The translations under genes and the position numbers were made by a program. From Bordetella parapertussis (GTDB lineage Bacteria > Pseudomonadota > Gammaproteobacteria > Burkholderiales > Casimicrobiaceae): a stretch of 36,516 nt of DNA. The notes under the pieces were generated by a model, which saw only the letters and a list, made by a program, of their open reading frames with translations, was not told the DNA's origin and made no database searches. The DNA lies in NCBI GenBank assembly GCA_943331295.2, contig CALQLA020000049.1:1-36516 (forward strand). Direction: 5' to 3'. Shown piece after piece: positions 7,691-15,156 of this stretch (positions are counted from its first letter, which is position 1; each line of letters opens with the position of its first letter).

Positions 7691-8439
7691 TGAACCGCGT
7701 CGTCGCCTACCGGATGGCGGTGATCGTCGGCGCGATCCTGCTGCTCGAGGTGCTGTGCGCGACGAAGGTGATCGACCGCGTGACGATGCAGGCGCCGCAC
7801 CTGATCGCCCGCGACCTCTACGTGCTGCTCGCGTCCGGCCGCATGAATGCAGCCATCGCCAAGACGCTGACGAACACCGCGCTCGCGCTGGTGCTGGCGA
7901 TCGGCGTCGGCGTCTTCGCCGGCGTGGCGATCCACCGGCTGCGGGCGCTGCGCGAGGCGCTCGACCCGCTGTTCGCCACCTACTACGCGGTGCCGATGTT
8001 CGCGTTCTACCCGCTGTTCATCGTCGTGTTCGGGCTGGGCGACCTGCCGCAGATCCTGATCGCCTTCATGCTCGGCGTCATCGCGATGATCGTCAACACG
8101 ATGAACGGCCTCGACCGCGTGCCGCGCGTGCTGCTGAAGACGGCGCGCGTGATGCACCTCACGCCATTGCAGTCCGCGCTGCGGCTCACGCTGCCGGCGG
8201 CGGCGCCGTACATCGTGACCGGCGTGAAGCTCGCCGTCGCGTATGCGTTCATCGGCATCATCGGCACCGAGTTCATCCTCTCGCGCGGCGGCATCGGCTA
8301 CGAGATCAGCTTCGCCTACAACAACTTCGAGAACGCGACGATGTATCCGCTCATCGTGCTGATCCTCTTCGCGTCGGCCGCGGTGAACACCGTGCTGACG
8401 CGCTGGGAGCGCTCGCTGCTCGCGCGGCGGGGGATGTGA
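7690..8439 (+). CDS. ABC importer permease 1 (SsuC/TauC-like)
   Basis: A 249-residue inner-membrane permease with about six hydrophobic segments. The EAA-type coupling region reads ARVMHLTPLQSALRLTLPAAAPYIVTGVKLAVAYAF at about residues 150-185, the cytoplasmic loop that docks on the ATPase. The start ATG 7690 shares a base with the ATPase stop (TGATG). This importer has two different permease genes rather than one gene acting as a homodimer, so a heterodimeric channel is likely. The product is full length for the family. Confidence 0.9.
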   Translation: MNRVVAYRMAVIVGAILLLEVLCATKVIDRVTMQAPHLIARDLYVLLASGRMNAAIAKTLTNTALALVLAIGVGVFAGVAIHRLRALREALDPLFATYYAVPMFAFYPLFIVVFGLGDLPQILIAFMLGVIAMIVNTMNGLDRVPRVLLKTARVMHLTPLQSALRLTLPAAAPYIVTGVKLAVAYAFIGIIGTEFILSRGGIGYEISFAYNNFENATMYPLIVLILFASAAVNTVLTRWERSLLARRGM

Positions 8440-9191
8440 TGGAACCGACGGGCCGCCACGGGTTGCGCAACGGCTTGCTGGTCGTCGCGGCGCTGTTCGC
8501 GCTGTGGCAGGGCGTCTACTGGGCGGTGGGCGACGCCGGGCTGTCGTCGCCGCTGCAGACGCTGCAGTACACGGGGCAACTGCTGCAGCGCGAGGATTTC
8601 CCGCTGCACGTCTACGACACGATGCGCGCGTTCGCGATCGCGTTCGTGCTGTCGGTCGTGTTCGGGCTGCTGGGCGGGCTTTGGCTGGGGTTCGACCGGC
8701 TGTCGGGCCAGGCGCTGGAACCGATGATCGTCACGCTCTATGCGATCCCCAAGCTGACGCTCTACCCGATCCTGCTGCTGGCCTTCGGGCTCGGCCTGTC
8801 GGCGAAGGTAGCCTTCGGCGTGCTGCACGGCGTGATCCCGATCCTGCTGTTCACGCTGATGGCGGTGCGCAACACGAGGCCGATCCTGCTCAAGACGGGG
8901 TACGTGCTGAAGCTGTCGCGGTCGCAGCTCGTGCGCTGGATCCTGATTCCGGCGGCGCTGCCCGAGATCTTCACCGGGCTGCGCGTCGGCTTCTCGCTGA
9001 CGCTGATCGGCTGCCTGCTGGCCGAGATGTTCGCCTCGCAGCGCGGGCTGGGGTACCTGCTGATGACCGGCATCGGGCTGCACAACCTGCCGCTCGTGAT
9101 GTCGGTGACGATGATGATCGTCGTGTTCGCGGCCGCGGTCAGCACGCTGCTGCTGCATTTCGACCGCGCGCTGCACCGGCGCCACGCGTAG
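8439..9191 (+). CDS. ABC importer permease 2 (SsuC/TauC-like)
   Basis: A 250-residue permease, paralogous to the preceding gene. It shows the same arrangement of membrane spans and an EAA-type loop KTGYVLKLSRSQLVRWILIPAALPEIFTGLRVGFS at about residues 148-185. The shared pattern of TYYAVPMFAFYP in permease 1 and TLYAIPKLTLYP here shows a common origin. Its ATG shares a base with the stop of permease 1. It is the last gene of the operon; a GC-rich hairpin follows 16 bases after the stop. Confidence 0.9.
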   Translation: MEPTGRHGLRNGLLVVAALFALWQGVYWAVGDAGLSSPLQTLQYTGQLLQREDFPLHVYDTMRAFAIAFVLSVVFGLLGGLWLGFDRLSGQALEPMIVTLYAIPKLTLYPILLLAFGLGLSAKVAFGVLHGVIPILLFTLMAVRNTRPILLKTGYVLKLSRSQLVRWILIPAALPEIFTGLRVGFSLTLIGCLLAEMFASQRGLGYLLMTGIGLHNLPLVMSVTMMIVVFAAAVSTLLLHFDRALHRRHA

Positions 9192-9207
9192 CGCCCGCGC
9201 ATTACGC

Positions 9208-9229
9208 CCGGGGCGCTTCCGCGCCCCGG
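9208..9229. terminator. GC hairpin between convergent genes
   Basis: CCGGGGCGC (9208-9216), loop TTCC, GCGCCCCGG (9221-9229): a perfect 9-bp stem in the 44-base gap between the importer operon and the convergent Spy-like gene. There is no T-run on either strand, so it may work as a bidirectional structural stop or be rho-assisted. Confidence 0.5.
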
Positions 9230-9235
9230 TGCTCG

Positions 9236-9739
9236 TCAGCCCGCTTTCGGCCCGCGGCCTCCGCCGTGACGTCCCATCATGCCGATGTTCTGGTCGGCAA
9301 CAGCCTTCTGCTCCGGCGTCAGGACCGCGTAGAAATCGGTCAGGGCGATCGTCATGGCCGCCATGCCGGCGGCGCGCTGCTGCATCATCGCCGTCTGCTG
9401 CGCCATCCGCTCCGGCGCCGTGGCGGCCACTGCCGGCGCCTGCGCATGCAGCGCCTGCATCGTCGCGGCCTGCTGCTTGACCTTGCCCGCGTAGATCTGC
9501 CAGGCGGCTTCCTGGCCCGTGTTGAGCTTCAGCGCCGCCTTGAGCAGGGCGAGGTGCTGGTCGACCATCGCGGCGCGATCGGCGGCCGACATCGGCCCGT
9601 GGCCCATGCCGTGGCCCATGCCCGTCCCGGGCCCGTAGCCGCCGCCCATCCCGCCGCCCGGCTGGGCGAATGTGGCGCTGGCAAACGCGAGCGAAACGGC
9701 GACCGCGAGGCCGGCAACTGCAGATTGAGTCCTGTTCAT
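9236..9739 (-). CDS. Spy/CpxP family periplasmic protein
   Basis: A 167-residue secreted protein with a signal peptide (residues 1-25, ending ATFAQ), a Gly/Met/His-rich stretch (GMGGGYGPGTGMGHGMGHG) and a helical body with the LTxxQ-type motif (LTPEQKAV) near the C-terminus. Spy/CpxP proteins are periplasmic chaperones or stress sensors, often tied to metal or envelope stress. The His/Met-rich segment suggests metal contact. The ATG at 9739 has GGAGA upstream; open frame before it is not part of the gene. It is divergent from a two-component system, echoing the cpxP-cpxRA layout, so regulation by that system and feedback on its kinase are plausible inferences. Confidence 0.85.
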   Translation of the reverse strand: MNRTQSAVAGLAVAVSLAFASATFAQPGGGMGGGYGPGTGMGHGMGHGPMSAADRAAMVDQHLALLKAALKLNTGQEAAWQIYAGKVKQQAATMQALHAQAPAVAATAPERMAQQTAMMQQRAAGMAAMTIALTDFYAVLTPEQKAVADQNIGMMGRHGGGRGPKAG

Positions 9740-9956
9740 CGTGAATCTCCTGTACGGGGTCGAAGGTGCGTTCGAAGCGGTCACCGGGGAAACCGCTGGA
9801 CATCGCTTCGCAACGGTTATGATTTGAGCACCCCGGTGTAAGCGGAGCATGTCAACGCGGTGCCTTTTGGTAGCGCACTGCGACAATCCCGGCCGCTGAC
9901 ACACTGCGTTACGTTTCTCCTTCCCGCCCCGCCCCCTGCCGTCGCAGAATCCGACC

Positions 9957-10679
9957 ATGGACGCACCCGACCACATCCTGATTGTCGACGACGACGCCGA
10001 GATCCGCAGCCTCCTCACGCAATACCTGGTGAAGAACGGACTGCGGGTGACGGCGGTGGCGGACGGCCGCGCGATGTGGAGCGCGCTCGACGCGGGGCGG
10101 ATCGACCTGATCGTCCTCGACCTGATGCTTCCCGGCGACGACGGCCTGACGCTCTGCCGCAACCTGCGCGCGAAGTCGGAGATGCCGGTGATCATGCTGA
10201 CGGCGCGCGGCGAGGAGACCGACCGCATCGTCGGCCTGGAAATGGGCGCCGACGACTACCTCGCCAAGCCGTTCAGCGCGCGCGAGCTCCTCGCGCGGAT
10301 CAAGGCGATCCTGCGCCGCGCGCGCAGCCTGCCCGAGAACCTGCGGCCGGAAGACGCGCGCCGGCTGCGCTTCGCCGGCTGGGTGCTCGACACCGCGCAC
10401 CGGCACCTGCTGTCGGCGTCGGGCGTCGTAAGGCCGCTCTCCGGGGCCGAATACCGGCTGCTGCGGATCTTCCTCGCACACCCCAACCGCGTGCTCAACC
10501 GCGACCAGCTGATCGACCTCACGCGCGGCAAGGAAGCCGACCCGCTCGACCGCAGCATCGACGTGCAGGTGAGCCGGCTGCGCCACCGCCTCGGCGACGA
10601 TCCGCGCGAGCCGGCGCTGATCCGCACCGTGCGCGGCGAAGGCTACGTGCTCGCCGCCGACGTGAGCGCGGAAGCCTGA
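9957..10679 (+). CDS. OmpR-family response regulator
   Basis: A 240-residue two-domain regulator. The receiver domain (6-120) has the acidic pocket Asp11-Asp13, phospho-acceptor Asp55 in LIVLDLMLPGDDG, the MLTARG switch and Lys in YLAKPF. A winged-helix DNA-binding domain (about 138-235) carries SGAEYRLLRIFLAHPNRVLNRDQL and the DRSIDVQVSRLRHRLGDD recognition helix. The kinase gene overlaps its stop by one base (TGATG). It is probably activated by that kinase and likely controls the divergent Spy/CpxP-like gene and itself. Confidence 0.93.
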   Translation: MDAPDHILIVDDDAEIRSLLTQYLVKNGLRVTAVADGRAMWSALDAGRIDLIVLDLMLPGDDGLTLCRNLRAKSEMPVIMLTARGEETDRIVGLEMGADDYLAKPFSARELLARIKAILRRARSLPENLRPEDARRLRFAGWVLDTAHRHLLSASGVVRPLSGAEYRLLRIFLAHPNRVLNRDQLIDLTRGKEADPLDRSIDVQVSRLRHRLGDDPREPALIRTVRGEGYVLAADVSAEA

Positions 10680-12118
10680 TGCGCGTCGTCCCGCGCTCGC
10701 TGTTCGGCCGGCTGATGCTGGTGCTGGCGAGCGGGCTCACCGTCGCGCTGCTCCTCGGCACCGCGATCAACCTGGTGGAACGCGATTCGGCGCTGGTGCG
10801 CACGCGCGGCATGCAGCCGGCGCAGCGGATCGCCGACATCGTCCGGCTGCTGGATTCGATGGGCCCGGCCGAGCGGGCACGGATCGTCGCGATCCTCAAC
10901 GCGCCGCCGCTGGTCGTGTCGCTCGACCGTGAGCCGCTGCCCGAGGCCGCTGCCGCAGCGGATGCCGCAGCGGCTGAGCGAACGGCGATGTTCTCCGCGG
11001 CGCTGCGCGCCGCGCTGGGCGACGACCGGCCGATCCGCGTGCGGATGACCGGCGCCCCGCGCGAAGTGCCACCCGGCGCCGGTCGGGGCCGGGGTCCGGG
11101 CGCGACGGGAGCCCCGATGGAGGGGCCCGGCGGGGGCGCCGGCGCCCATGCCGCGATGCACCGGTTCGGGCCCGGCGGCATGGCGATCCTGACGCAGGTC
11201 CGCCTGCAGGACGGCGGCTGGGCGACGTTCGACGCCGATTTCCGGCAGGAGTCGGCGAGCCTGCCCTGGCGCCTGTTCCTGACGCTCGCGGTCCTGCTCG
11301 CCTCGGTGCTGCTGCTGTCGTGGCTCGCGGTGCACTGGATCACGCGACCGCTGCACGTGCTCGCCGCGGCCGCGGACGAGTTGGGCCGCGACATCAACCG
11401 GCCACCGCTGCCGGAGCAGGGCCCCGCCGAAGTGCAGCGCGCCGCCCGCGCCTTCAACACGATGCAGACGCGCCTCGTCCGGGTGATCGAGGACCGCACC
11501 CGCATCCTCGCTGCGATGTCGCACGACCTCAAGACGCCGCTGACCCGGATGCGGCTGCGCGCCGAGCTGCTCGACGACGACGAGCTCCGTGCGAAGTTCG
11601 AGAAGGACCTGCGCGAGATGGAGTCGATGGTCGCCGAGACGCTGGAGTTCATGCGCGGCCAGGTCGCGCGCGGGCCCGCGCAGGCGGTCGACATCATGAG
11701 CCTCCTCGAGAGCCTGCAGGCCGACAACGCCGAAATGGGTCGCACGGTCGCCCTGGCCGGCACCGCGACGGCACCCTGCGTCGGCGTTCCGCAACTCCTG
11801 AAGCGCTGCCTGTCGAACCTGATCGACAACGCGATCGCCTATGGTGGCCGCGCCGATATCCGCGTCGACGAGGGCGCCGACCGCCTCTGCATCGTCGTCG
11901 GCGACCGCGGGCCCGGAATTCCGGAGGCGCAGCGGGAAGCGGTGTTCGAGCCTTTCGTCCGGCTGGAAGGCTCCCGCAACCGGGACACCGGCGGGACCGG
12001 CCTGGGGCTTTCCATCGCGCGCAACATCGCGCGGGCGCACGGCGGCGACGTCCGCCTCGCGCCTCGCACCGGCGGCGGCCTGGAGGCCATACTGACGCTG
12101 CCGCGGACACCCGGATGA
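10679..12118 (+). CDS. Sensor histidine kinase, partner of the upstream regulator
   Basis: A 479-residue inner-membrane kinase. A transmembrane helix at about 10-31 and a second at 197-218 flank a periplasmic region of about 165 residues that is rich in Ala, Gly and Pro (for example REVPPGAGRGRGPG) and likely partly disordered. A HAMP linker follows (TRPLHVLAAAADELGRDINRPP), then the dimerisation helix with His282 in MSHDLKTPLTRMR, and the ATPase core with N box Asn384 (NLIDNAIAYGG), G1 DRGPGIP and G2 GGTGLGLSIA. The layout is that of EnvZ/CpxA-type kinases. The signal is unknown; the divergent periplasmic protein may modulate it. Confidence 0.92.
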   Translation: MRVVPRSLFGRLMLVLASGLTVALLLGTAINLVERDSALVRTRGMQPAQRIADIVRLLDSMGPAERARIVAILNAPPLVVSLDREPLPEAAAAADAAAAERTAMFSAALRAALGDDRPIRVRMTGAPREVPPGAGRGRGPGATGAPMEGPGGGAGAHAAMHRFGPGGMAILTQVRLQDGGWATFDADFRQESASLPWRLFLTLAVLLASVLLLSWLAVHWITRPLHVLAAAADELGRDINRPPLPEQGPAEVQRAARAFNTMQTRLVRVIEDRTRILAAMSHDLKTPLTRMRLRAELLDDDELRAKFEKDLREMESMVAETLEFMRGQVARGPAQAVDIMSLLESLQADNAEMGRTVALAGTATAPCVGVPQLLKRCLSNLIDNAIAYGGRADIRVDEGADRLCIVVGDRGPGIPEAQREAVFEPFVRLEGSRNRDTGGTGLGLSIARNIARAHGGDVRLAPRTGGGLEAILTLPRTPG

Positions 12119-12164
12119 GGCAGCGACGCGCATTCCAACCCGGCCCCCCCCTACCGAGGACCCG

Positions 12165-12401
12165 ATGACTTCCAGTCCGGACTTTGCGCCGCCGGTGTGG
12201 CGGCGCGCCGACGGCACGCCGATCGCGTGCGTCGAGAAGATCAAGGTGCTGAACGAGAACCTGGCCGAGCTGCGTCAGCTCGCGCAGGACGCCTTCGACG
12301 ACGCGCTGCTGCTCGAATGCCCCGAGGACGTGATCCGGAGCGAGTTCCACCGGCTGGTGGATTCGCTCGTGAACCCGTGGCCGGGGGGATCGGGGCGCTA
12401 G
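12165..12401 (+). CDS. Small conserved-looking protein of unknown function
   Basis: A 78-residue cytosolic protein, acidic in its middle, with predicted helices around VEKIKVLNENLAELRQLAQDAFDDALL and VIRSEFHRLVDSLV. No signal peptide or membrane segment. It starts 46 bases after the kinase stop with a GAGGA site before ATG 12165, so it is probably co-transcribed with the two-component system. I do not recognise a named family. Codon composition matches the neighbours and the protein has no low-complexity shadow character, which supports it being real. Confidence 0.65.
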   Translation: MTSSPDFAPPVWRRADGTPIACVEKIKVLNENLAELRQLAQDAFDDALLLECPEDVIRSEFHRLVDSLVNPWPGGSGR

Positions 12402-12712
12402 CCCGCCCGCGTCGCGGCGGAACGGGGCCCTGCGCCATCGCTGGCGGGCGGCGCCGGTAGCGGGTCATGCTGACGGGGCGGCAGCTTGCCGCTGGCGTGC
12501 ACGTTGGCCGCATCCGGTTCCGGGAGCGAGCGCGGCGCGGGCCGGTACAAGGCACCGGCCAGACAGCGGGGGCAAGGGCAGGGGAATCCGCGCGACAATC
12601 GTCTGGGCAGCGGCGTGCCGGTGTCCGGAGCGGTCCTTCCCGCACCAACGCACATTGAGCAGGGATGGCGCGCCGGGCGGCAGTAGCAGCTTCGACAGGT
12701 GACCTGCACAGC
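12402..12712. other. Intergenic stretch, nothing recognised
   Basis: Open frames here are GC-driven and Arg/Ala/Pro-rich with no family similarity. I see no tRNA, hairpin with T-run or clear promoter. It separates the two-component operon from the haemerythrin gene, so a promoter for the latter should lie here. An in-frame ATG at 12665 would extend that gene by 16 residues. Confidence 0.4.
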
Positions 12713-13399
12713 ATGGGCCAACGAATCTACGCGCCGGCATGGCTCTACGAGGCCCTGCCCTACCTGTACGCCGGGATCGGTGTGCTGGCGATCGCCGTCA
12801 TCCGCAATCCGGTGGCGATTGTCGCGGGCGTGATGCTTATCGCGGCCGGCGGATATGTGTGGGCGGTGCGCCGGCAGCATCGCTCCGGCCTCGCCCCGCC
12901 GGTCCCGACCCGCGCGGCAACGCGGCCCGTCAATGCCGATCGCGGCCTGCGACAACTCGTCTGGCGCGATATTTACGCGACCGGCAGCGCCACCGTCGAC
13001 GAACAGCACCGCCAGCTGTTCGTGCAAGGCAACGCATTGATCGCCGCGGCGCTGGCCGGATCGGACGCAGCCGCGGTCGAAGCGCTGCTGGACGCCCTCG
13101 TCGACCAGATGGTCGACCATTTCTGCTCCGAGGAGGCGATCCTGACCCGATTGCGGCATCCGTTGTGCGCCGCACACCGCGAAACGCACCGGGGGCTGCT
13201 CGCCCGGACACGCGCGGTGACGACCCGTTTCCGCGCCCGCGAACTGCCGGTCCGGGACATGATCGACCTGGTGGTCTACGACATCGTGGCCAACCACATC
13301 GTCAACGACGATTTCGTGTTCACGTCCGACCGCAGCGGGGGCCCAGCTTCCGCCAGCCCAGAGATGGCGGTGCCTCCCGCCATCGCGACTCACCCGTAG
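12713..13399 (+). CDS. Membrane-anchored bacteriohaemerythrin
   Basis: A 228-residue protein with two N-terminal hydrophobic helices (about 13-30 and 33-50) followed by a haemerythrin domain (about 82-205). All di-iron ligands are visible: His99 in VDEQHRQLF, His136 and Glu140 in DHFCSEEAIL, His155 and His159 in AHRETHRGLL, and His195 and Asp200 in NHIVNDD. Haemerythrins bind oxygen reversibly and serve in oxygen delivery, sensing or protection; the double membrane anchor would place this one at the inner membrane, with the domain most likely on the cytoplasmic side. ATG 12713 begins just before the membrane helices; ATG 12665 is possible. Proximity to cytochromes fits a micro-oxic lifestyle. 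Confidence 0.85.
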   Translation: MGQRIYAPAWLYEALPYLYAGIGVLAIAVIRNPVAIVAGVMLIAAGGYVWAVRRQHRSGLAPPVPTRAATRPVNADRGLRQLVWRDIYATGSATVDEQHRQLFVQGNALIAAALAGSDAAAVEALLDALVDQMVDHFCSEEAILTRLRHPLCAAHRETHRGLLARTRAVTTRFRARELPVRDMIDLVVYDIVANHIVNDDFVFTSDRSGGPASASPEMAVPPAIATHP

Positions 13400-13477
13400 C
13401 CTTACGGGGATTTGGCGCAATCGCGCCGGAAAACTCCCGCCTTCCCGTTACTCTTACGGGGGCAAGGCGAATATAAT
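13393..13477 (+). promoter_or_regulatory. Two CCCGT...ACGGG dyads and a TATAAT box upstream of the luxR-type gene
   Basis: Dyad 1 is CCCGTA-GCCT-TACGGG (13393-13408). Dyad 2 is CCCGT-TACTCTT-ACGGG (13444-13460). Their centres are about 51.5 bases apart, close to five helical turns. A consensus-like TATAAT lies at 13472-13477 with no good TTGACA at -35, as expected for an activator-dependent promoter. Dyad 1 begins within the last codons of the haemerythrin gene. A regulator binding both sites, perhaps the LuxR-type protein itself, is an inference. Confidence 0.45.
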
Positions 13478-13614
13478 GGGCTCGGCGACGCACAGCCGTC
13501 CCGGCGCCGTCCCAAGACAGGGAGGCCGAGCCGGGCACGGGAAGCGACCATGGCGCCAAGGCTTCCCCGCCGGGGGGGCTTGGATGTCGGTCGGTGCGGC
13601 AGGAGGGTGAGGAC

Positions 13615-14451
13615 ATGACGAGGATCCAAGCAGGGATGGCACAGGCTTCGGCCAGGAAATTTGCGTCGGTCCGACTGCTGTCTCCCAGCGTCAACGGCGC
13701 GCCGGCGGGCTATTCGGTGCCCCCGATCATCCGCCCGCTCATTGAATGCGGCTCCAACCCCGACGCGCTCACCCGAATGCTCGGGAAGATCGTGAAGAGC
13801 CTCGGCTTCGACGCCTTCACCTACTCGGCAGTGAGCCTCAATTACCAGAACCTCGACAGCCGGGCGTTCCTGTGGTCCTCCGCGGAGCCCGAGTGGCTGC
13901 AGGTCTACTCGGACAACGCGCTGGTCGAGATCGACCCGCGGCAGGCCGTGCTCAACTCGATGACGCCGATGCTCTGGGACCGTGCGGCGTTTGCCGACAC
14001 CGTCGAGAACCGCACGTTCTTCGACCACGCCGAATCCCAAGGGCAATGCAGCGGGGTTTCGGTCGCGGTGCGCGACCCGTCGCCGGTCTGCGCGGTCGTG
14101 TTCACGCTTACGTCGCGCCGCCCCGCGCTCACCGACGAATGGCGCGGCGAGATCATGAACGCGCTCGGCGACATCCTGATGATCAGCTCGTACGTGCACC
14201 AGCTCTGCTTCTCGGGCGCGGTCGCCAGGCTGTTCAACCCGGTACTGCAGAGCGCCAAGCTGTCGCGGCGCGAACTCGAATGCCTGCAACTGGCGGCGAA
14301 GGGCCTCATTTCCGCCGAGATCGCGCTGGCACTCGGGATCGGCGTGCGCACCGTGCACTACCACGTCGCGAACATGCTGACCAAGCTCGACGCGTCGAAC
14401 CGCCAGGAAGCCATCGCCCGCGCCGTTGCGGCGGGCCTGATCGCGCCCTGA
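13615..14451 (+). CDS. LuxR-type regulator with autoinducer-binding-like domain
   Basis: A 278-residue regulator. The N-terminal domain (about 40-200) has residues that line the acyl-homoserine lactone pocket in LuxR/TraR proteins: Trp94, Tyr98, Asp107-Pro108 and Trp121, plus Gly147 in CSGVSVAV. The C-terminal GerE/LuxR helix-turn-helix spans about 215-272 (LSRRELECLQLAAKG, SAEIALALGIGVRTVHYHVANMLTKL). No synthase gene is nearby, so it is a solo or orphan receptor that may sense AHLs from elsewhere or another ligand. The first 38 residues are an extension beyond typical family members. ATG 13615 follows AGGAGGGTGAGG. Its promoter region carries two dyads. Confidence 0.9.
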   Translation: MTRIQAGMAQASARKFASVRLLSPSVNGAPAGYSVPPIIRPLIECGSNPDALTRMLGKIVKSLGFDAFTYSAVSLNYQNLDSRAFLWSSAEPEWLQVYSDNALVEIDPRQAVLNSMTPMLWDRAAFADTVENRTFFDHAESQGQCSGVSVAVRDPSPVCAVVFTLTSRRPALTDEWRGEIMNALGDILMISSYVHQLCFSGAVARLFNPVLQSAKLSRRELECLQLAAKGLISAEIALALGIGVRTVHYHVANMLTKLDASNRQEAIARAVAAGLIAP

Positions 14452-14495
14452 TCCGGCCCTTCCGGATGCGAAGCGCCGCGCCGGAGCGCGGGCGC
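14451..14495. terminator. Two hairpins between convergent genes
   Basis: ATCCGG-CCCTT-CCGGAT (14451-14467) is immediately followed by a bulged GC stem, GCGCCGCGC-CGGA-GCGCGGGCGC (14473-14495). They fill the 46-base gap between the LuxR-type gene and the convergent receiver gene. There is no T-run, so the termination role is inferred from position. Confidence 0.4.
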
Positions 14496-14497
14496 AT

Positions 14498-14869
14498 TCA
14501 GGCGTCGCCGGTGACGGCGGCGATCATCCGGTCGACGGCGCAGGGCTTCACCACCACCTCGTCGAAGCCCGCGGCACGGATGATCGCGAGGTCGTCGACG
14601 AACGCGTAGGCGGTATAGGCGACGACGCGCAGCGACGAAATGCGCGGATCGCTCCGGATCCGCCGGCAGACCTCCTCGCCGCTCATCCCGGGCATGCTGA
14701 TGTCGAGCAGCACGCAGTCGTAGCGCCGCTCGGCGAGAAGGGCGAGCGCTGGCCTGCCGCCGTCCGCCTCGTCGACCTCCCAGCCGATGCTCTCGAAGAT
14801 CGACACCGCCAGTTGCCGGCTCGGATCGTCGGCGTCGACGACGAGGATGCGCTTCGCGGCAGGGTTCAC
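14498..14869 (-). CDS. Stand-alone receiver-domain (CheY-like) protein
   Basis: A 123-residue single receiver domain with no output domain: acidic residues Asp12/Asp14-15 after RILVV, phospho-acceptor Asp56 in VLLDISMPGMSGEEV, the YTAYA switch and Lys in VVVKPC. GTG 14869 is chosen because GGAG lies 7 bases upstream and the fold begins within five residues; an open frame to 15013 adds only Arg/Pro-rich sequence. It may act as a phosphate shuttle or regulate a partner by binding. No kinase is adjacent. It is convergent with the luxR-type gene. Confidence 0.85.
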   Translation of the reverse strand: MNPAAKRILVVDADDPSRQLAVSIFESIGWEVDEADGGRPALALLAERRYDCVLLDISMPGMSGEEVCRRIRSDPRISSLRVVAYTAYAFVDDLAIIRAAGFDEVVVKPCAVDRMIAAVTGDA

Positions 14870-15156
14870 GCCGGCGCTCCGGCGAGGACGGAGGCGCCAG
14901 GCGGGATGCTGGGGTTCTCGGCGCGCGATGTCTGGGGCTTGTCCAAGGGGGCGGCGGGCGGCGGTGGAAGGTTCCCCGTGGCATGCCGACAAGCCGGGTC
15001 GACGAAGATGCAATGACCGGGACGGCGCACGATGGACGCCCTCATCTTACCGGCGTTTGAGCCCGGAGCACCGACAGCCGGCACGCGGCCCGTCATGATG
15101 CGGGGCCGGGCCATGGGCGAAGCCGGGCGGGCCGGGTCAGGGGCACGGGCGCGGAG

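Noticed and set aside
10643..12244. 533-residue minus-strand frame opposite the histidine kinase
   Set aside because: Antisense shadow; it mirrors conserved kinase codons and has no recognisable domain.
12241..12714. 157-residue minus-strand frame in the gap before the haemerythrin gene
   Set aside because: Arg/Pro/Ala-rich, no ribosome binding site and no recognisable motif; it overlaps the small 78-residue gene antisense.
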